64,000 nucleotides of DNA from an uncultured Lachnospiraceae bacterium (GTDB lineage: Bacteria > Bacillota > Clostridia > Lachnospirales > Lachnospiraceae), in assembly GCA_947625775.1 (NCBI GenBank), contig CANQPM010000006.1, positions 1 through 64,000 of the forward strand, given 5' to 3'. The notes below the pieces were generated by a model that did no database searches, was not told where the DNA came from, and was given only the letters and a program-made list of their open reading frames with translations. Every line of letters starts with the position of its first letter. Positions within the stretch are counted from its first letter, which is position 1. Below are positions 1 through 7,787 of this stretch, piece by piece. A program made the translations under genes and the position numbers.

Positions 1-2
1 CA

Positions 3-140
3 AAAAAAGTGGGGGATTTTAATAAAAAGGAATCTGAAAGCCTTACATTTATTGGCTTAGAGATTCCGAGAGATTATTTTAACACAAAGGAGGGCGGCTG
101 TATATGGAAATCACATATCATTGGGAGGGGGATTATCTGA
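3..140 (+). other. possible 3' end of an upstream gene, partial
   Basis: An open frame enters from the left edge and stops at TGA 138-140, overlapping the start of the TnpV gene in another frame. It would encode about 45 residues. I do not recognise the product. The overlap is typical of tightly packed mobile-element genes, but chance openness over this length is quite possible. Confidence 0.25.
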
Positions 141-457
141 TCCCCGACCTCAAGCTTTCAGACACGACGGACTATCATATCGGCAGATACGGCAGGATGA
201 GGCAGAAATATCTGAAAGAAAACCACAGAGGCGTTTATTCCTATATGCTCTTGACGGAAACCCTGTGGAAGCATCTTGCCGAGATTGACGAGGAATGTAA
301 TGAGATGATGGACAGGATTGTAAAACAGATGGCAAGAAGGGAGGGCGTGACGGAGCAGCTAAAATCTGATGACTGGCTGTGCTGGCTTCAAAAGATGAAC
401 AGCATCAGGAGCCGAGCAGAGGAAGTGGTGCTGCACGATCTGGTCTATTCTCTCTAA
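104..457 (+). CDS. tnpV: TnpV-type transposon-encoded protein
   Basis: A 117-residue protein with the layout of the TnpV family: an N-terminal GDYLIPDL segment (about residues 9-16), then IGRYG, RYLKE-like and MNSIRSRAEE segments, ending near residue 117, the usual family length. The ATG at 104 follows AAAGGAGG at 86-93. TnpV proteins are carried by transposons and integrative elements of gut Clostridia; their molecular role is not well defined. It appears complete. It sits at the left edge next to a long inverted repeat and a toxin-like locus, so this side of the window is best read as a mobile-element fragment. No recombinase or integrase gene is visible here. Confidence 0.8.
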   Translation: MEITYHWEGDYLIPDLKLSDTTDYHIGRYGRMRQKYLKENHRGVYSYMLLTETLWKHLAEIDEECNEMMDRIVKQMARREGVTEQLKSDDWLCWLQKMNSIRSRAEEVVLHDLVYSL

Positions 458-479
458 GTGTAGTATAGTTCCAGATTTT

Positions 480-561
480 GTAGCAGGAGGCATCGGGAAT
501 GTCAAGGCATCGGCTGCGCCTCGCCTGCGGCGGCTTTGACATTCCCCCTGTCTCCTGCTAC
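480..561. repeat. long interrupted inverted repeat, possible transfer origin or element-end structure
   Basis: Two 26-nt arms face each other: 480-505 and 536-561. The outer 10 nt (GTAGCAGGAG / CTCCTGCTAC) and inner 11 nt (GGGAATGTCAA / TTGACATTCCC) pair perfectly around a 5-nt mismatched patch, leaving a 30-nt GC-rich loop. No T-run follows, so it is not a simple terminator. Similar structures occur near mobilisation genes of Clostridial elements, but no relaxase gene is present in the window, so the transfer-origin reading is inference. Confidence 0.6.
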
Positions 562-572
562 GGAGCAGTCAA

Positions 573-589
573 GGGGAACAAAGTTCCCC
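573..589. repeat. short perfect hairpin
   Basis: GGGGAAC (573-579) and GTTCCCC (583-589) form a 7-bp stem with an AAA loop, just downstream of the long inverted repeat. There is no T-tract. It probably belongs to the same mobile-element non-coding region. Confidence 0.5.
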
Positions 590-636
590 CATTGCATTAA
601 AAATGCCAATGGCAGATTTTGCGTGTGAAAAAAATG

Positions 637-665
637 TTGACGGAAATGCTGATAAGTGCTAAGAT
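637..665 (+). promoter_or_regulatory. sigma-A-like promoter for a small RNA
   Basis: TTGACG at 637-642, a 17-nt spacer, and TAAGAT at 660-665. Transcription would begin near 672 and run into the terminator hairpin at 721-762 with no good open frame between, so this looks like the promoter of a short RNA converging on the minus-strand peptide gene. Confidence 0.5.
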
Positions 666-671
666 AATTTA

Positions 672-762
672 TAGAAAAGGTGTTACCGTGAAGCAACGGT
701 TCACCTCGTTAAGTGCAAATCAAAAAAGCAACCTAACTTTGGCTGGTGCGGTTGCTTTTTTG
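672..762 (+). ncRNA. candidate antisense (antitoxin-like) small RNA
   Basis: Inferred transcript of about 90 nt from the promoter at 637-665 to the T-run of the hairpin at 721-762. It contains a hairpin (ACCGT / ACGGT around GAAGCA) near its start. Its 3' part is complementary to the last codons and terminator of the minus-strand hydrophobic peptide gene (733-855). That convergent, 3'-overlapping layout with a shared terminator is the one known from type I toxin-antitoxin loci such as txpA/RatA and fst/RNAII. Expression is not shown; the call rests on promoter, terminator and layout. Confidence 0.4.
721..762. terminator. bidirectional intrinsic terminator
   Basis: A perfect 13-bp inverted repeat (721-733 and 750-762) with a 16-nt loop. 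Because the arms begin and end in A- and T-runs, it gives a GC-containing stem followed by six T on both strands. It can end the plus-strand small RNA and the minus-strand peptide message. Confidence 0.7.
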
Positions 763-855
763 ATGTCTTTTATCTTTTCTGGTCTGCCGGATACTGATTA
801 CAGTGACGATGATGCTGATGACCGTCACTACAATACCGACAAGCTCCAAAATCAT
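733..855 (-). CDS. small hydrophobic peptide, type I toxin-like
   Basis: A 40-residue peptide starting at ATG 855-853 and ending at TAG 735-733. Residues about 2-22 are a single hydrophobic helix rich in I, V and L. A strongly basic tail follows, with RQTRKDKRHQK near residues 24-33. A short transmembrane helix plus charged tail is the design of Fst/TxpA/holin-like type I toxins. Its last codons lie inside the bidirectional terminator, as in such loci. The start overlaps the stop of a 14-residue leader (ATGA), which carries the strong ribosome site. TTG or GTG codons at 867 and 864 in the same frame are alternative starts. I cannot assign it to a named family. Confidence 0.45.
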   Translation of the reverse strand: MILELVGIVVTVISIIVTVISIRQTRKDKRHQKSNRTSQS

Positions 856-896
856 TCCGAACACCAATAGTGCTTACCTTTCACTTTATTTTCCAT
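852..896 (-). CDS. 14-residue leader peptide coupled to the hydrophobic peptide
   Basis: ATG 896-894 lies 6 nt behind AGGAGGGG (positions 910-903 on the minus strand), the best ribosome site nearby. The frame reads MENKVKGKHYWCSE and stops at TGA 854-852, overlapping the downstream ATG at 855. Leader translation followed by termination-reinitiation would set the output of the hydrophobic peptide, a control known in some type I toxin messages. The leader could also be incidental if a TTG or GTG start is used for the downstream frame. Confidence 0.35.
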   Translation of the reverse strand: MENKVKGKHYWCSE

Positions 897-987
897 ATGT
901 ATCCCCTCCTTCGATACAGGAAGTTCTCAAAATGTACTCATTTTGGCAAAAGGCGAACCGCTACCCGTTTTGGTAACACCCATATAT

Positions 988-1015
988 ATTCTATCATAGT
1001 GACAGAGTTTTGCAA
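988..1015 (-). promoter_or_regulatory. sigma-A-like promoter for the hydrophobic peptide message
   Basis: On the minus strand: TTGCAA (1015-1010), a 16-nt spacer, then TAGAAT (993-988). Transcription would start near 980, giving a leader of about 80 nt before the ribosome site at 910-903. It lies at the 3' end of the DUF6076-type gene. Confidence 0.4.
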
Positions 1016-1993
1016 GATGCGACAGCAAATAAAATCTTATTTGCCCTCTTTTTTTTCTCCCTCGATTTGTAGACGTTAAACTGGTTCTTACACTGTGGGC
1101 TGCAAAATTCGTTCTCTTTCCTGCTTGCGATGAAGGCTTTCTTGCAGTGCTTGCACAGGCGCATATCCGTGTCCTTATCCGTGAGCAGGAGGGAGAAGCA
1201 CATCTGCACCATGACGAGCAGGGAGTGGAAGTCCCACACGATCATGGGCGCATCCGCCCCAAGCGCTATCTGGTAGGTCGGGGAGACGCCGCCGAAAGCG
1301 GAGATGCTCTGACGGTACAGGCTGCGGGTGTCCTCGTCAATCGAATCATAATCGAGGTAATAGAGGAGGCTGGTCACAAAGGTAAACGCAGGGTCGGTAA
1401 ACTCCTTTACGATCCCGTCGTGTCTCTCCGCATACTCCCTCTGGTGTTCCATCGCCACTGCCTGCGGCACGTTCCCCAGCGCCATCGTGACCGCAATTCC
1501 ATCCCAGTCAGTCACAGACCATCCGGATTCCACGCCGTTTTTCTGGGAATCCGGCTTTTCAAAAGGATAAAAACAGGCAGGATAGTCCTCTGTGGGGAGC
1601 GTTTTTTCCTTTATGAAATGGTTTTTGGGGAGATAAACGGATTCATAGGTTATGAACTCCGCCGTTGTCGGCAGCGCGGTCATAAAGCCGAGGAAGCCGT
1701 GTTTCTGCACAAAGCCGAGGACGGACTCCCTCAGTTCTTCCGCCGGAGCCTTGTGCAGGGCGGCAAGCCCGACATTTACGGCATCCATGACAAGCTGCCC
1801 CGCATCCTGCATGGGGCGGTACATCTCTGGCTTTGTTTCCGTCAGCCTTTTTCTTCCGCACCCCGTTCTCCAAAAAATACCTCTCATCCAGCGTTATCGG
1901 CAGACGGTTTGCCACAGGAGGAAAGATGCCTGCCGTAAGGGGAGGCATGGGAAACAACGGCTGTGCCGTCACCGGATAAAACAACATAGACAT
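994..1993 (-). pseudogene. DUF6076-type protein with C-terminal zinc-binding tail, frameshifted
   Basis: Two overlapping minus-strand frames make up one protein. The N-terminal frame starts at ATG 1993 and reads family-like sequence up to YFLENGV. The remainder, from about KPEMYRPMQD on, continues one frame over to the stop at 994. The switch falls near the five-A run (T-run 1848-1852 on the plus strand) and needs one base skipped, so one inserted base explains it. The C-terminus carries CKHCKKAF and FCSPQCKNQF, two paired-cysteine motifs typical of the DUF6076 group and likely to bind zinc, then a basic tail. Such genes ride on mobile elements of Lachnospiraceae; their function is unknown. 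No clear ribosome site precedes 1993. A sequencing error could also account for the shift. Confidence 0.65.
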
Positions 1994-2043
1994 ATTTTTT
2001 GAATGTGTCGGAATATTATCTGAAAATAATAACAGAAATATGG

Positions 2044-2072
2044 TTGTGCTTATTTTAAATTTGCCCTATACT
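2044..2072 (+). promoter_or_regulatory. sigma-A-like promoter at the head of the glycan cluster
   Basis: TTGTGC (2044-2049), 17-nt spacer, TATACT (2067-2072). It is the best-formed promoter seen upstream of the all-plus-strand glycan genes and lies about 40 nt before the first start codon at 2115. Confidence 0.55.
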
Positions 2073-2114
2073 ATATAGTGGCGAAAGATATCAATGAAGG
2101 GATAATTATTTAAT

Positions 2115-3260
2115 ATGAAAATAAACGGATTAAAGTCTAAAAGCAGGATATATGTATGCCATACGTTTTATCATGTATATGTAGCTATCCTAAAGGAAAT
2201 GAAGCTTGTGCGCAAGACTTCCCCTGCGGATTACAAAAAGGCGGATATTGCACTGAGCTCGATTTCGACTGATTTTGAAAGGCTGGGTGAGCGGCTGGAG
2301 GGGGCGGGGATTTTTGATGAGGTTTATGCGCTTGATGAAAAGAGGGAGGATTTTTTTCCGCAGCTTGCCAAGTACAGAAAGAATTACAGCAATATTTTAA
2401 GGCATATGGTAAACCGCATTATTTTCACAAAGAAGTTGGCTAAGTGCGAGGAGCCGTATATGGCGCAGATTGATTTTAAGGCGTATGAGGACATATATGT
2501 ATTCTGCGACAGCGATCCGATTGGCTATTATCTCAATTATAAGCATATATATTATCATGCGGTTGAGGACGGGCTTGACTGTCTCAAAAATCTTGACGAC
2601 GCGCATGTGGCAAACTATGGGCATTTTAAGCTGAAGGCCTTGTTTTCGCGCCTTAATCTGATATTTATTATGAACGGCTGGGGCAAGTATTGTATTGATA
2701 TGGAAATAAACGACAGGAGCAAGGTGCCGACGGACTGTCCGCGGTTTGTGGAGGTGCCCAGAAAGCCTCTGGAGCAGGCGCTTACCTCGGAGCAGAAAAA
2801 GCTTATGATAAAGGCGTTTATTGAGGATGCGGATTATCTGATGGAGCAGCTAAAGCCGAAGGGCGATGGCGGGGAATATGCGATTTTTCTCACGGAGCCG
2901 CACCCTGTTGACGAGGAGGCGCGAAAGAGGGTGTGCCTTGATGTGCTTGAAAGGTACTGTAAGGGTTACAGGGTGATTATAAAGCCGCATCCGCGGGATA
3001 TGATAGATTATGAAAAGCTTTGTCCTGACGCGGTGGTGCTTAAGGGGCGGTTTCCCGTGGAGGTGCTTAATTTTTTTGAGGGGCTTCATATAAAGCGCGC
3101 GGTTTCAATCGTGACTACGGCGATGAACAATATGGACTTTGTTGAGGAAAAGCTTAATCTTGGGGCTTCCTTCTGGGATGCGTACGAGGATCCTGAGAAA
3201 CACGCATATAACAAGAAGGCAGGTCTTGCACTGGCAGATCAGGACATTAATAAATTCTAA
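2115..3260 (+). CDS. GT52 / sialyltransferase-like glycosyltransferase
   Basis: A 381-residue soluble protein. The C-terminal half holds IIKPHPRD (about residues 293-300) followed by a DY pair, the nucleotide-sugar-binding signature of GT52 and related bacterial sialyl- and polysialyltransferases. TEPHP lies near residue 260 and an STVTTAM-like SIVTTAMNNM segment near 337. Enzymes of this fold use CMP-linked nonulosonic acids or related donors. Because a CMP-pseudaminate pathway lies downstream, transfer of a pseudaminic acid derivative is an attractive but unproven role. It is the first gene of the plus-strand run; ATG 2115 has a weak AAGGG at 2097-2101. A GT-B glycosyltransferase with another donor is the alternative. 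Confidence 0.55.
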   Translation: MKINGLKSKSRIYVCHTFYHVYVAILKEMKLVRKTSPADYKKADIALSSISTDFERLGERLEGAGIFDEVYALDEKREDFFPQLAKYRKNYSNILRHMVNRIIFTKKLAKCEEPYMAQIDFKAYEDIYVFCDSDPIGYYLNYKHIYYHAVEDGLDCLKNLDDAHVANYGHFKLKALFSRLNLIFIMNGWGKYCIDMEINDRSKVPTDCPRFVEVPRKPLEQALTSEQKKLMIKAFIEDADYLMEQLKPKGDGGEYAIFLTEPHPVDEEARKRVCLDVLERYCKGYRVIIKPHPRDMIDYEKLCPDAVVLKGRFPVEVLNFFEGLHIKRAVSIVTTAMNNMDFVEEKLNLGASFWDAYEDPEKHAYNKKAGLALADQDINKF

Positions 3261-3357
3261 GTCGGCAATGCGCTGCCTTAGGATTTCTAATGCCTGTGAA
3301 AACACAAAAGTGGCGTTTTGGGTGGGTGCGGGCAGGCAGGTCTATAGGGAGATTTTT

Positions 3358-5106
3358 ATGTTAAGGATTTTAAAGAAGATAAACATTCTGATGGACAAAA
3401 AGCAGAAGGGCGAGATGGCAAAGTTACTGATTATGATGGTGGTTTCGGCGGGGCTTGAGACAGGCGCCGTGATGATGGTTATGGCTGTGGTGCAGCTTAT
3501 AATCAATCCCGCCGTGCTTGAACAGGGCGATACGTATAAAAAAATCTGCTCCGTGCTTAATATAGACAGCACTGTTGAATTTTCAGTGTATGCGATTTTG
3601 TTTCTGATTGCGCTTTATATCGCAAAGAACAGCTTTCAGTTTGTGCTGCAGAAAAGCCTTTACAGGTTTGTGTTCAGCAATCAGTTTAAGACGGCGTCAA
3701 GCCTGATGAAAAATTTTGTAAGGCGCGAGTACGAATATTACCTGAATGCGGAAACGGCTGTGATTCAAAGGAGCATCACGGCGGACGTGAGCAATATGTA
3801 CGCGCTGATAATGGCTGTGCTGCAGATAGCGTCAGAGGCTGTAGTCGCGCTGTTTCTTGTCATCGCGCTTGCCCTGCAGGATCCTGTGATGACTGTGATT
3901 ATAGCCGTGCTTCTGGTGGTGACGCTCGGCATCATAAAAAATATCATCAAGCCGATTATGAACCGCACGGGCAAGGAAAACCAGGATTACGGCGCGTCGA
4001 TGTTTGCGTGGATTGCGCAGACGATACAGGGCATAAAAGAGATAAAGGTAGCAGGGCGCGAGCAGTATTTTATCGGGGAATACTGCAAGGTCGGTGAGGG
4101 CTATGTAAAGGCGATGGAGCGTTTCAACCTTTTTAACAACACGCCGAAGCTGCTGATAGAGACGGTATGCATAGCGGGACTTCTCGGATATATAATGGCG
4201 CTTATACTTACCGGCGCGGACGTGGCGGGAATGGTATCGCTGTTTGCGGCGTTTGGAATAGCGGCAATGCGTCTTCTGCCTGCGGCAAGCCGCATAAACA
4301 ACCAGATGACGAGTATGGCGTTTAATGAGCCGTTTTTCTTTAACGTGAGCGACAATCTCGTGGAGGAGACAAACGAGGAGAACACGGACATTTCATACGC
4401 GGTGGCGGCAAAGGAAAAGCTCCCTGTGACAAGGCAGGTGCGGCTTTGTGACATAACGTATCATTATCCCAATTCGGACAAGCTTATCTTTGACCATGCG
4501 GATGCCGTGTTTCCGATAGGCAAGTCTATCGGCGTGGTCGGGGCAAGCGGCGCGGGGAAGACTACCATTATTGATATCCTGCTTGGGCTTTTGAAGCTGC
4601 AGGACGGCAAAGTGCTTGCAGACGACACTGACATTCAGGAGCATTACCGCGAGTGGCTTGCAAATGTGGGCTATATTCCGCAGATGATATTCCTGCTGGA
4701 CGCGGATATACGCAAAAATGTGGCGTTTGGCATACCTGAGGAGGAGATAGACGATTCACGGCTCTGGTATGCTTTACAGGAGGCGCAGCTCGATGAATTT
4801 GTAAGGACGCTTCCAGAGGGCGTAAATACAGGCATTGGCGAGCGTGGGATACGCCTTTCGGGAGGGCAGCGCCAGAGGATAGGCATAGCGAGGGCGCTTT
4901 ACAATGATCCCGAGGTGCTGATTCTTGACGAGGCGACTTCGGCGCTCGACAATGACACGGAGGCTGCGATTATGGATTCAATCAACAGGCTGCACGGGAA
5001 AAAGACGCTGATTATCATAGCCCACAGGCTGCAGACGATTGAGAAGTGCGATATTGTGTTTAGGGTTGAGAATGGAAAGATCGTGCCTGAAAGGAGCAGC
5101 CAATGA
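3358..5106 (+). CDS. PglK-like ABC flippase for lipid-linked oligosaccharide
   Basis: A 582-residue ABC half-transporter: six predicted membrane helices in the first 330 residues, then a nucleotide-binding domain with Walker A GASGAGKTT (Lys near 401), signature LSGGQRQR (about 500-507), Walker B ending LILDEATSALD (Asp/Glu near 524-525) and H-loop His near 556. The type matches PglK/WlaB, which flips undecaprenyl-diphosphate oligosaccharides to the outer face. The frame is open upstream to 3139, but that part overlaps the preceding gene; ATG 3358 follows AGGGAG at 3345-3350 and fits the paralogue at 54526. The next gene overlaps it by 4 nt. A second copy of this family lies at 54526-56271, so the locus may serve two glycans. 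Confidence 0.8.
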   Translation: MLRILKKINILMDKKQKGEMAKLLIMMVVSAGLETGAVMMVMAVVQLIINPAVLEQGDTYKKICSVLNIDSTVEFSVYAILFLIALYIAKNSFQFVLQKSLYRFVFSNQFKTASSLMKNFVRREYEYYLNAETAVIQRSITADVSNMYALIMAVLQIASEAVVALFLVIALALQDPVMTVIIAVLLVVTLGIIKNIIKPIMNRTGKENQDYGASMFAWIAQTIQGIKEIKVAGREQYFIGEYCKVGEGYVKAMERFNLFNNTPKLLIETVCIAGLLGYIMALILTGADVAGMVSLFAAFGIAAMRLLPAASRINNQMTSMAFNEPFFFNVSDNLVEETNEENTDISYAVAAKEKLPVTRQVRLCDITYHYPNSDKLIFDHADAVFPIGKSIGVVGASGAGKTTIIDILLGLLKLQDGKVLADDTDIQEHYREWLANVGYIPQMIFLLDADIRKNVAFGIPEEEIDDSRLWYALQEAQLDEFVRTLPEGVNTGIGERGIRLSGGQRQRIGIARALYNDPEVLILDEATSALDNDTEAAIMDSINRLHGKKTLIIIAHRLQTIEKCDIVFRVENGKIVPERSSQ

Positions 5107-6146
5107 AGCTGAGTATAGTTGTGCCTGTGTACAATATGGCTGCGGACGGAAAGCTTAGGTACTGCCTTGACTCGCTGATAAACCAGACGGTTTCCGATTA
5201 TGAGATTATAGCCGTAGATGACGCCTCGACAGATGAGTCGCCGGATATATTAATGGAGTATGAGCGTAAATATCCAGATAAGCTTAGAGTAATACAGTCG
5301 GCGGAAAACCTGCGGCAGGGCGGCGCGCGCAACAAGGGGATAGACGCGGCGCGCGGCAAGTGGCTTGGATTTATTGATTCGGACGACTGGGCGGCGCCTG
5401 ATATGTACGAAAAGCTCATTAAAAAGGCGGAGCAGACAGGCGCAGACGTAGCAGGCTGCGATTACAGCCTTGTCAATGAGCACAGCATGAGGGTTGGCAG
5501 GATAGTCACGACTAACACCGAGGAGCAGACGGGCATTCTCGACAGGAAAAGGCATGGGCTGCTCATTATGAACCCATCAAGCATGGTTATAAAGATATAC
5601 CTTAAATCGGTGATTGACAAATACCATCTGCGTTTCCCCGAAAAAACCTTTTATGAGGATAACTGCGCTTCGCCTTTGTGGCTAATGAGATTTGGGCATT
5701 TTGAGAGGGTTCCTGAGCCGCTTTACTATTACTATCAGCATGATGCCTCGACAGTCCACGGGATAAGCGTGGAGAAGTGCGAAGCGCGTCTTAATATGGG
5801 ACAAAAGCTTATAGACGAGAGCAGAAGCGCGGGCTTTTATGACGAGTACAAGCCCCAGCTTGAGTTTGCCTTTTCAAAGATTTATTATATGAATACACTT
5901 TTTACTTATATGCTGGGAGTAAAGCGCCCCAGACTCTCATTTTTGAGGAAGATAAGAGCTGGAATGAACAGAGAATTTCCGAATTTTCAAGAAAATACGT
6001 ATTATCAGGCTGAATTTGACAGCGAACAGAAGCGTATGGCGGCAATCCATATGAAGTCGCCGCTTGCTTTTTTGATATATTTTAAGCTTTTGTATTTTTA
6101 CAGAAACATAAGAAAAAAATTGCCAAATAAATTAAAAGCGCATTAG
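5103..6146 (+). CDS. glycosyltransferase family 2
   Basis: A 347-residue GT-A enzyme. It opens with SIVVPVYN (residues 4-11), has a DDAS nucleotide-binding segment at about 39-42 and a DSDD metal-binding motif at 92-95. A basic C-terminus (IRKKLPNKLKAH) may contact the membrane. It transfers a sugar from a nucleotide donor on the cytoplasmic face; donor and acceptor cannot be read from sequence. It overlaps the ABC transporter stop by 4 nt (ATGA), which implies translational coupling. Confidence 0.85.
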   Translation: MKLSIVVPVYNMAADGKLRYCLDSLINQTVSDYEIIAVDDASTDESPDILMEYERKYPDKLRVIQSAENLRQGGARNKGIDAARGKWLGFIDSDDWAAPDMYEKLIKKAEQTGADVAGCDYSLVNEHSMRVGRIVTTNTEEQTGILDRKRHGLLIMNPSSMVIKIYLKSVIDKYHLRFPEKTFYEDNCASPLWLMRFGHFERVPEPLYYYYQHDASTVHGISVEKCEARLNMGQKLIDESRSAGFYDEYKPQLEFAFSKIYYMNTLFTYMLGVKRPRLSFLRKIRAGMNREFPNFQENTYYQAEFDSEQKRMAAIHMKSPLAFLIYFKLLYFYRNIRKKLPNKLKAH

Positions 6147-6229
6147 CGTGTAAGTTTGTTCTTTTATGGAGTTAAAGCAGCTGCAGAGGCACTGTCAGGT
6201 ATCTGAAAAAACGGAGGATAAAAAATCAG

Positions 6230-7717
6230 ATGCAGTTTACGTCTTTTGAATTTATTATATTTTTCCCCATAGTAGTGGTTTTGTTTTATATAATGCCTAA
6301 AAGATTCAGGACATTTTGGCTTTTGCTTGCGAGCTACTATTTTTATATGGGGTGGAACGCCAAATATGCGCTGCTTATATTTGCCTCGACTGTGGTGACG
6401 TATATCAGCGGCATTATACTTGAGAAGCTCGGAGAAAATAAGAAGAAAAAGATATTGGCATTGTGCGTATGCCTTGCGGCAAATCTTGGGATACTGATAT
6501 TTTTCAAATATTTTTATTTCCTTCACGATACGCTGTCGGCGGTTTGCGGCTTTTTTGGTTTTAAAATAAGGGAAACACGGCTTGACATAGCGCTGCCAGT
6601 CGGAATATCCTTCTATACTTTTCAGGCGCTTGGCTATACCATTGATGTTTACAGGGGAAATACGCCTGCGGAGAAAAACTTTATAAGATATGCGCTGTTT
6701 GTGTCATTTTTCCCGCAGCTTGTGGCGGGACCTATAGAGCGCAGCGGGAATCTTATCTGGCAGCTGGAGAGGCTTGGGCGTGAAAAGGTCTGGGATTTTG
6801 ACAGGGTGACGCGCGGGCTTTTGATGATTTTGTGGGGATTTTTTATGAAGCTTGTGCTTGCGGACAGGGCGGCGACGTTTGTAAACAGCGTGTTTGACGT
6901 TTATTATATGTGCAGCGGAGCCGTGCTTTTTATGGGAATGTTTATGTTTGCGGTACAGATATACTGTGATTTTGCAGGCTATTCCTCTATTGCCATAGGA
7001 GCCGCGCTTGTGTTTGGCGTGGAGCTTATGCCGAATTTCAAGGCGCCTTTTTTCTCGACAAGCATAGCTGAGCTTTGGAGGAGGTGGCATATCTCGCTAA
7101 GCTCATGGTTTAGGGATTATGTCTATATTCCGCTTGGCGGTAACAGGTGCTCTAAGGCGCGCAAGTATTTTAACACGATGGTGACGTTTCTGCTCAGCGG
7201 TCTTTGGCATGGGGCAAGCTGGCATTATGTGTTTTGGGGCGGTTTGAATGGGGCGTATATTGTCATAGGAGATATTTTAAGACCGATTAAAAGACGGATT
7301 AGCGGGAGCATCGGCATAAGGACGGGCACGCTTAGCTTTAAGTTTGTTCAAGGAGTATGCACGTTTTGCCTGTTTATGCTTTCGTTTGTGTTTTTCAGGG
7401 CTGACGCTGTACGCGAAGGTTTTTATTACATACAGAGAATGGTTAATGAGTTTGACATCTGGACGTTTTTTGACGAGGGCATATATAATTTCGGGCTCGA
7501 CAGAAAGGAATTTTGGGCTTTTTTGGTTGGAATGGCAGTCCTTATAATGGTGGATGTGTTCTATGTGGTTAGGAAGAAAGCTTTTGACGTGATTATAAAG
7601 GAGCAGTGCCTTGCAGTGCAGTATGCGGTTACGCTTGCGCTGCTTGTCATGGTTATTGTGTTTGGCGTGTACGGTGAAGGGTATGACGCTTCGCAGTTTA
7701 TATATTTTCAATTTTGA
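6230..7717 (+). CDS. MBOAT family O-acyltransferase
   Basis: A 495-residue polytopic membrane protein of the AlgI/DltB group. Diagnostic stretches are FFPQLVAGPIERS, the WRRWHISLSSWFRDYVYIPLGG region cut here to RRWHISLS and YIPLGG, and LSGLWHGASWH with the conserved catalytic His near residue 327. These enzymes move an acyl group, usually acetyl, across the membrane onto polysaccharide. The next gene encodes an SGNH-like periplasmic partner, the usual pairing for alginate- or cellulose-type O-acetylation. GGAGG lies about 12 nt before ATG 6230. A second MBOAT/SGNH pair lies at 50433-53060. Confidence 0.85.
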   Translation: MQFTSFEFIIFFPIVVVLFYIMPKRFRTFWLLLASYYFYMGWNAKYALLIFASTVVTYISGIILEKLGENKKKKILALCVCLAANLGILIFFKYFYFLHDTLSAVCGFFGFKIRETRLDIALPVGISFYTFQALGYTIDVYRGNTPAEKNFIRYALFVSFFPQLVAGPIERSGNLIWQLERLGREKVWDFDRVTRGLLMILWGFFMKLVLADRAATFVNSVFDVYYMCSGAVLFMGMFMFAVQIYCDFAGYSSIAIGAALVFGVELMPNFKAPFFSTSIAELWRRWHISLSSWFRDYVYIPLGGNRCSKARKYFNTMVTFLLSGLWHGASWHYVFWGGLNGAYIVIGDILRPIKRRISGSIGIRTGTLSFKFVQGVCTFCLFMLSFVFFRADAVREGFYYIQRMVNEFDIWTFFDEGIYNFGLDRKEFWAFLVGMAVLIMVDVFYVVRKKAFDVIIKEQCLAVQYAVTLALLVMVIVFGVYGEGYDASQFIYFQF

Positions 7718-7787
7718 TGTTGACGGGCAATTGCAGTATATATTTTATGATTCTGCAAATGCCTGATGAGTACAAGGGTGTGAGGAT

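Noticed and set aside
619-870. An 83-codon plus-strand frame across the toxin-like locus
   Set aside because: It lacks a ribosome site, runs through a promoter, a hairpin and a bidirectional terminator, and its composition is that of the antisense of the hydrophobic peptide gene.
1840-1860. Programmed frameshifting in the DUF6076-type gene
   Set aside because: The shift needed is +1, and the local sequence is G-AAA-AAG in the zero frame, not the A-AAA-AAG heptamer used for -1 slippage. A one-base insertion is simpler.
1147-1938. A 263-codon plus-strand frame opposite the DUF6076-type gene
   Set aside because: It is the reverse strand of a gene with recognisable motifs, has no ribosome site, and reads as low-sense Arg/His-rich sequence.
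3139-3357. Longer N-terminus for the first ABC transporter
   Set aside because: The extension overlaps the preceding gene, is not hydrophobic like the family, and ATG 3358 has a good ribosome site and matches the paralogue's start.
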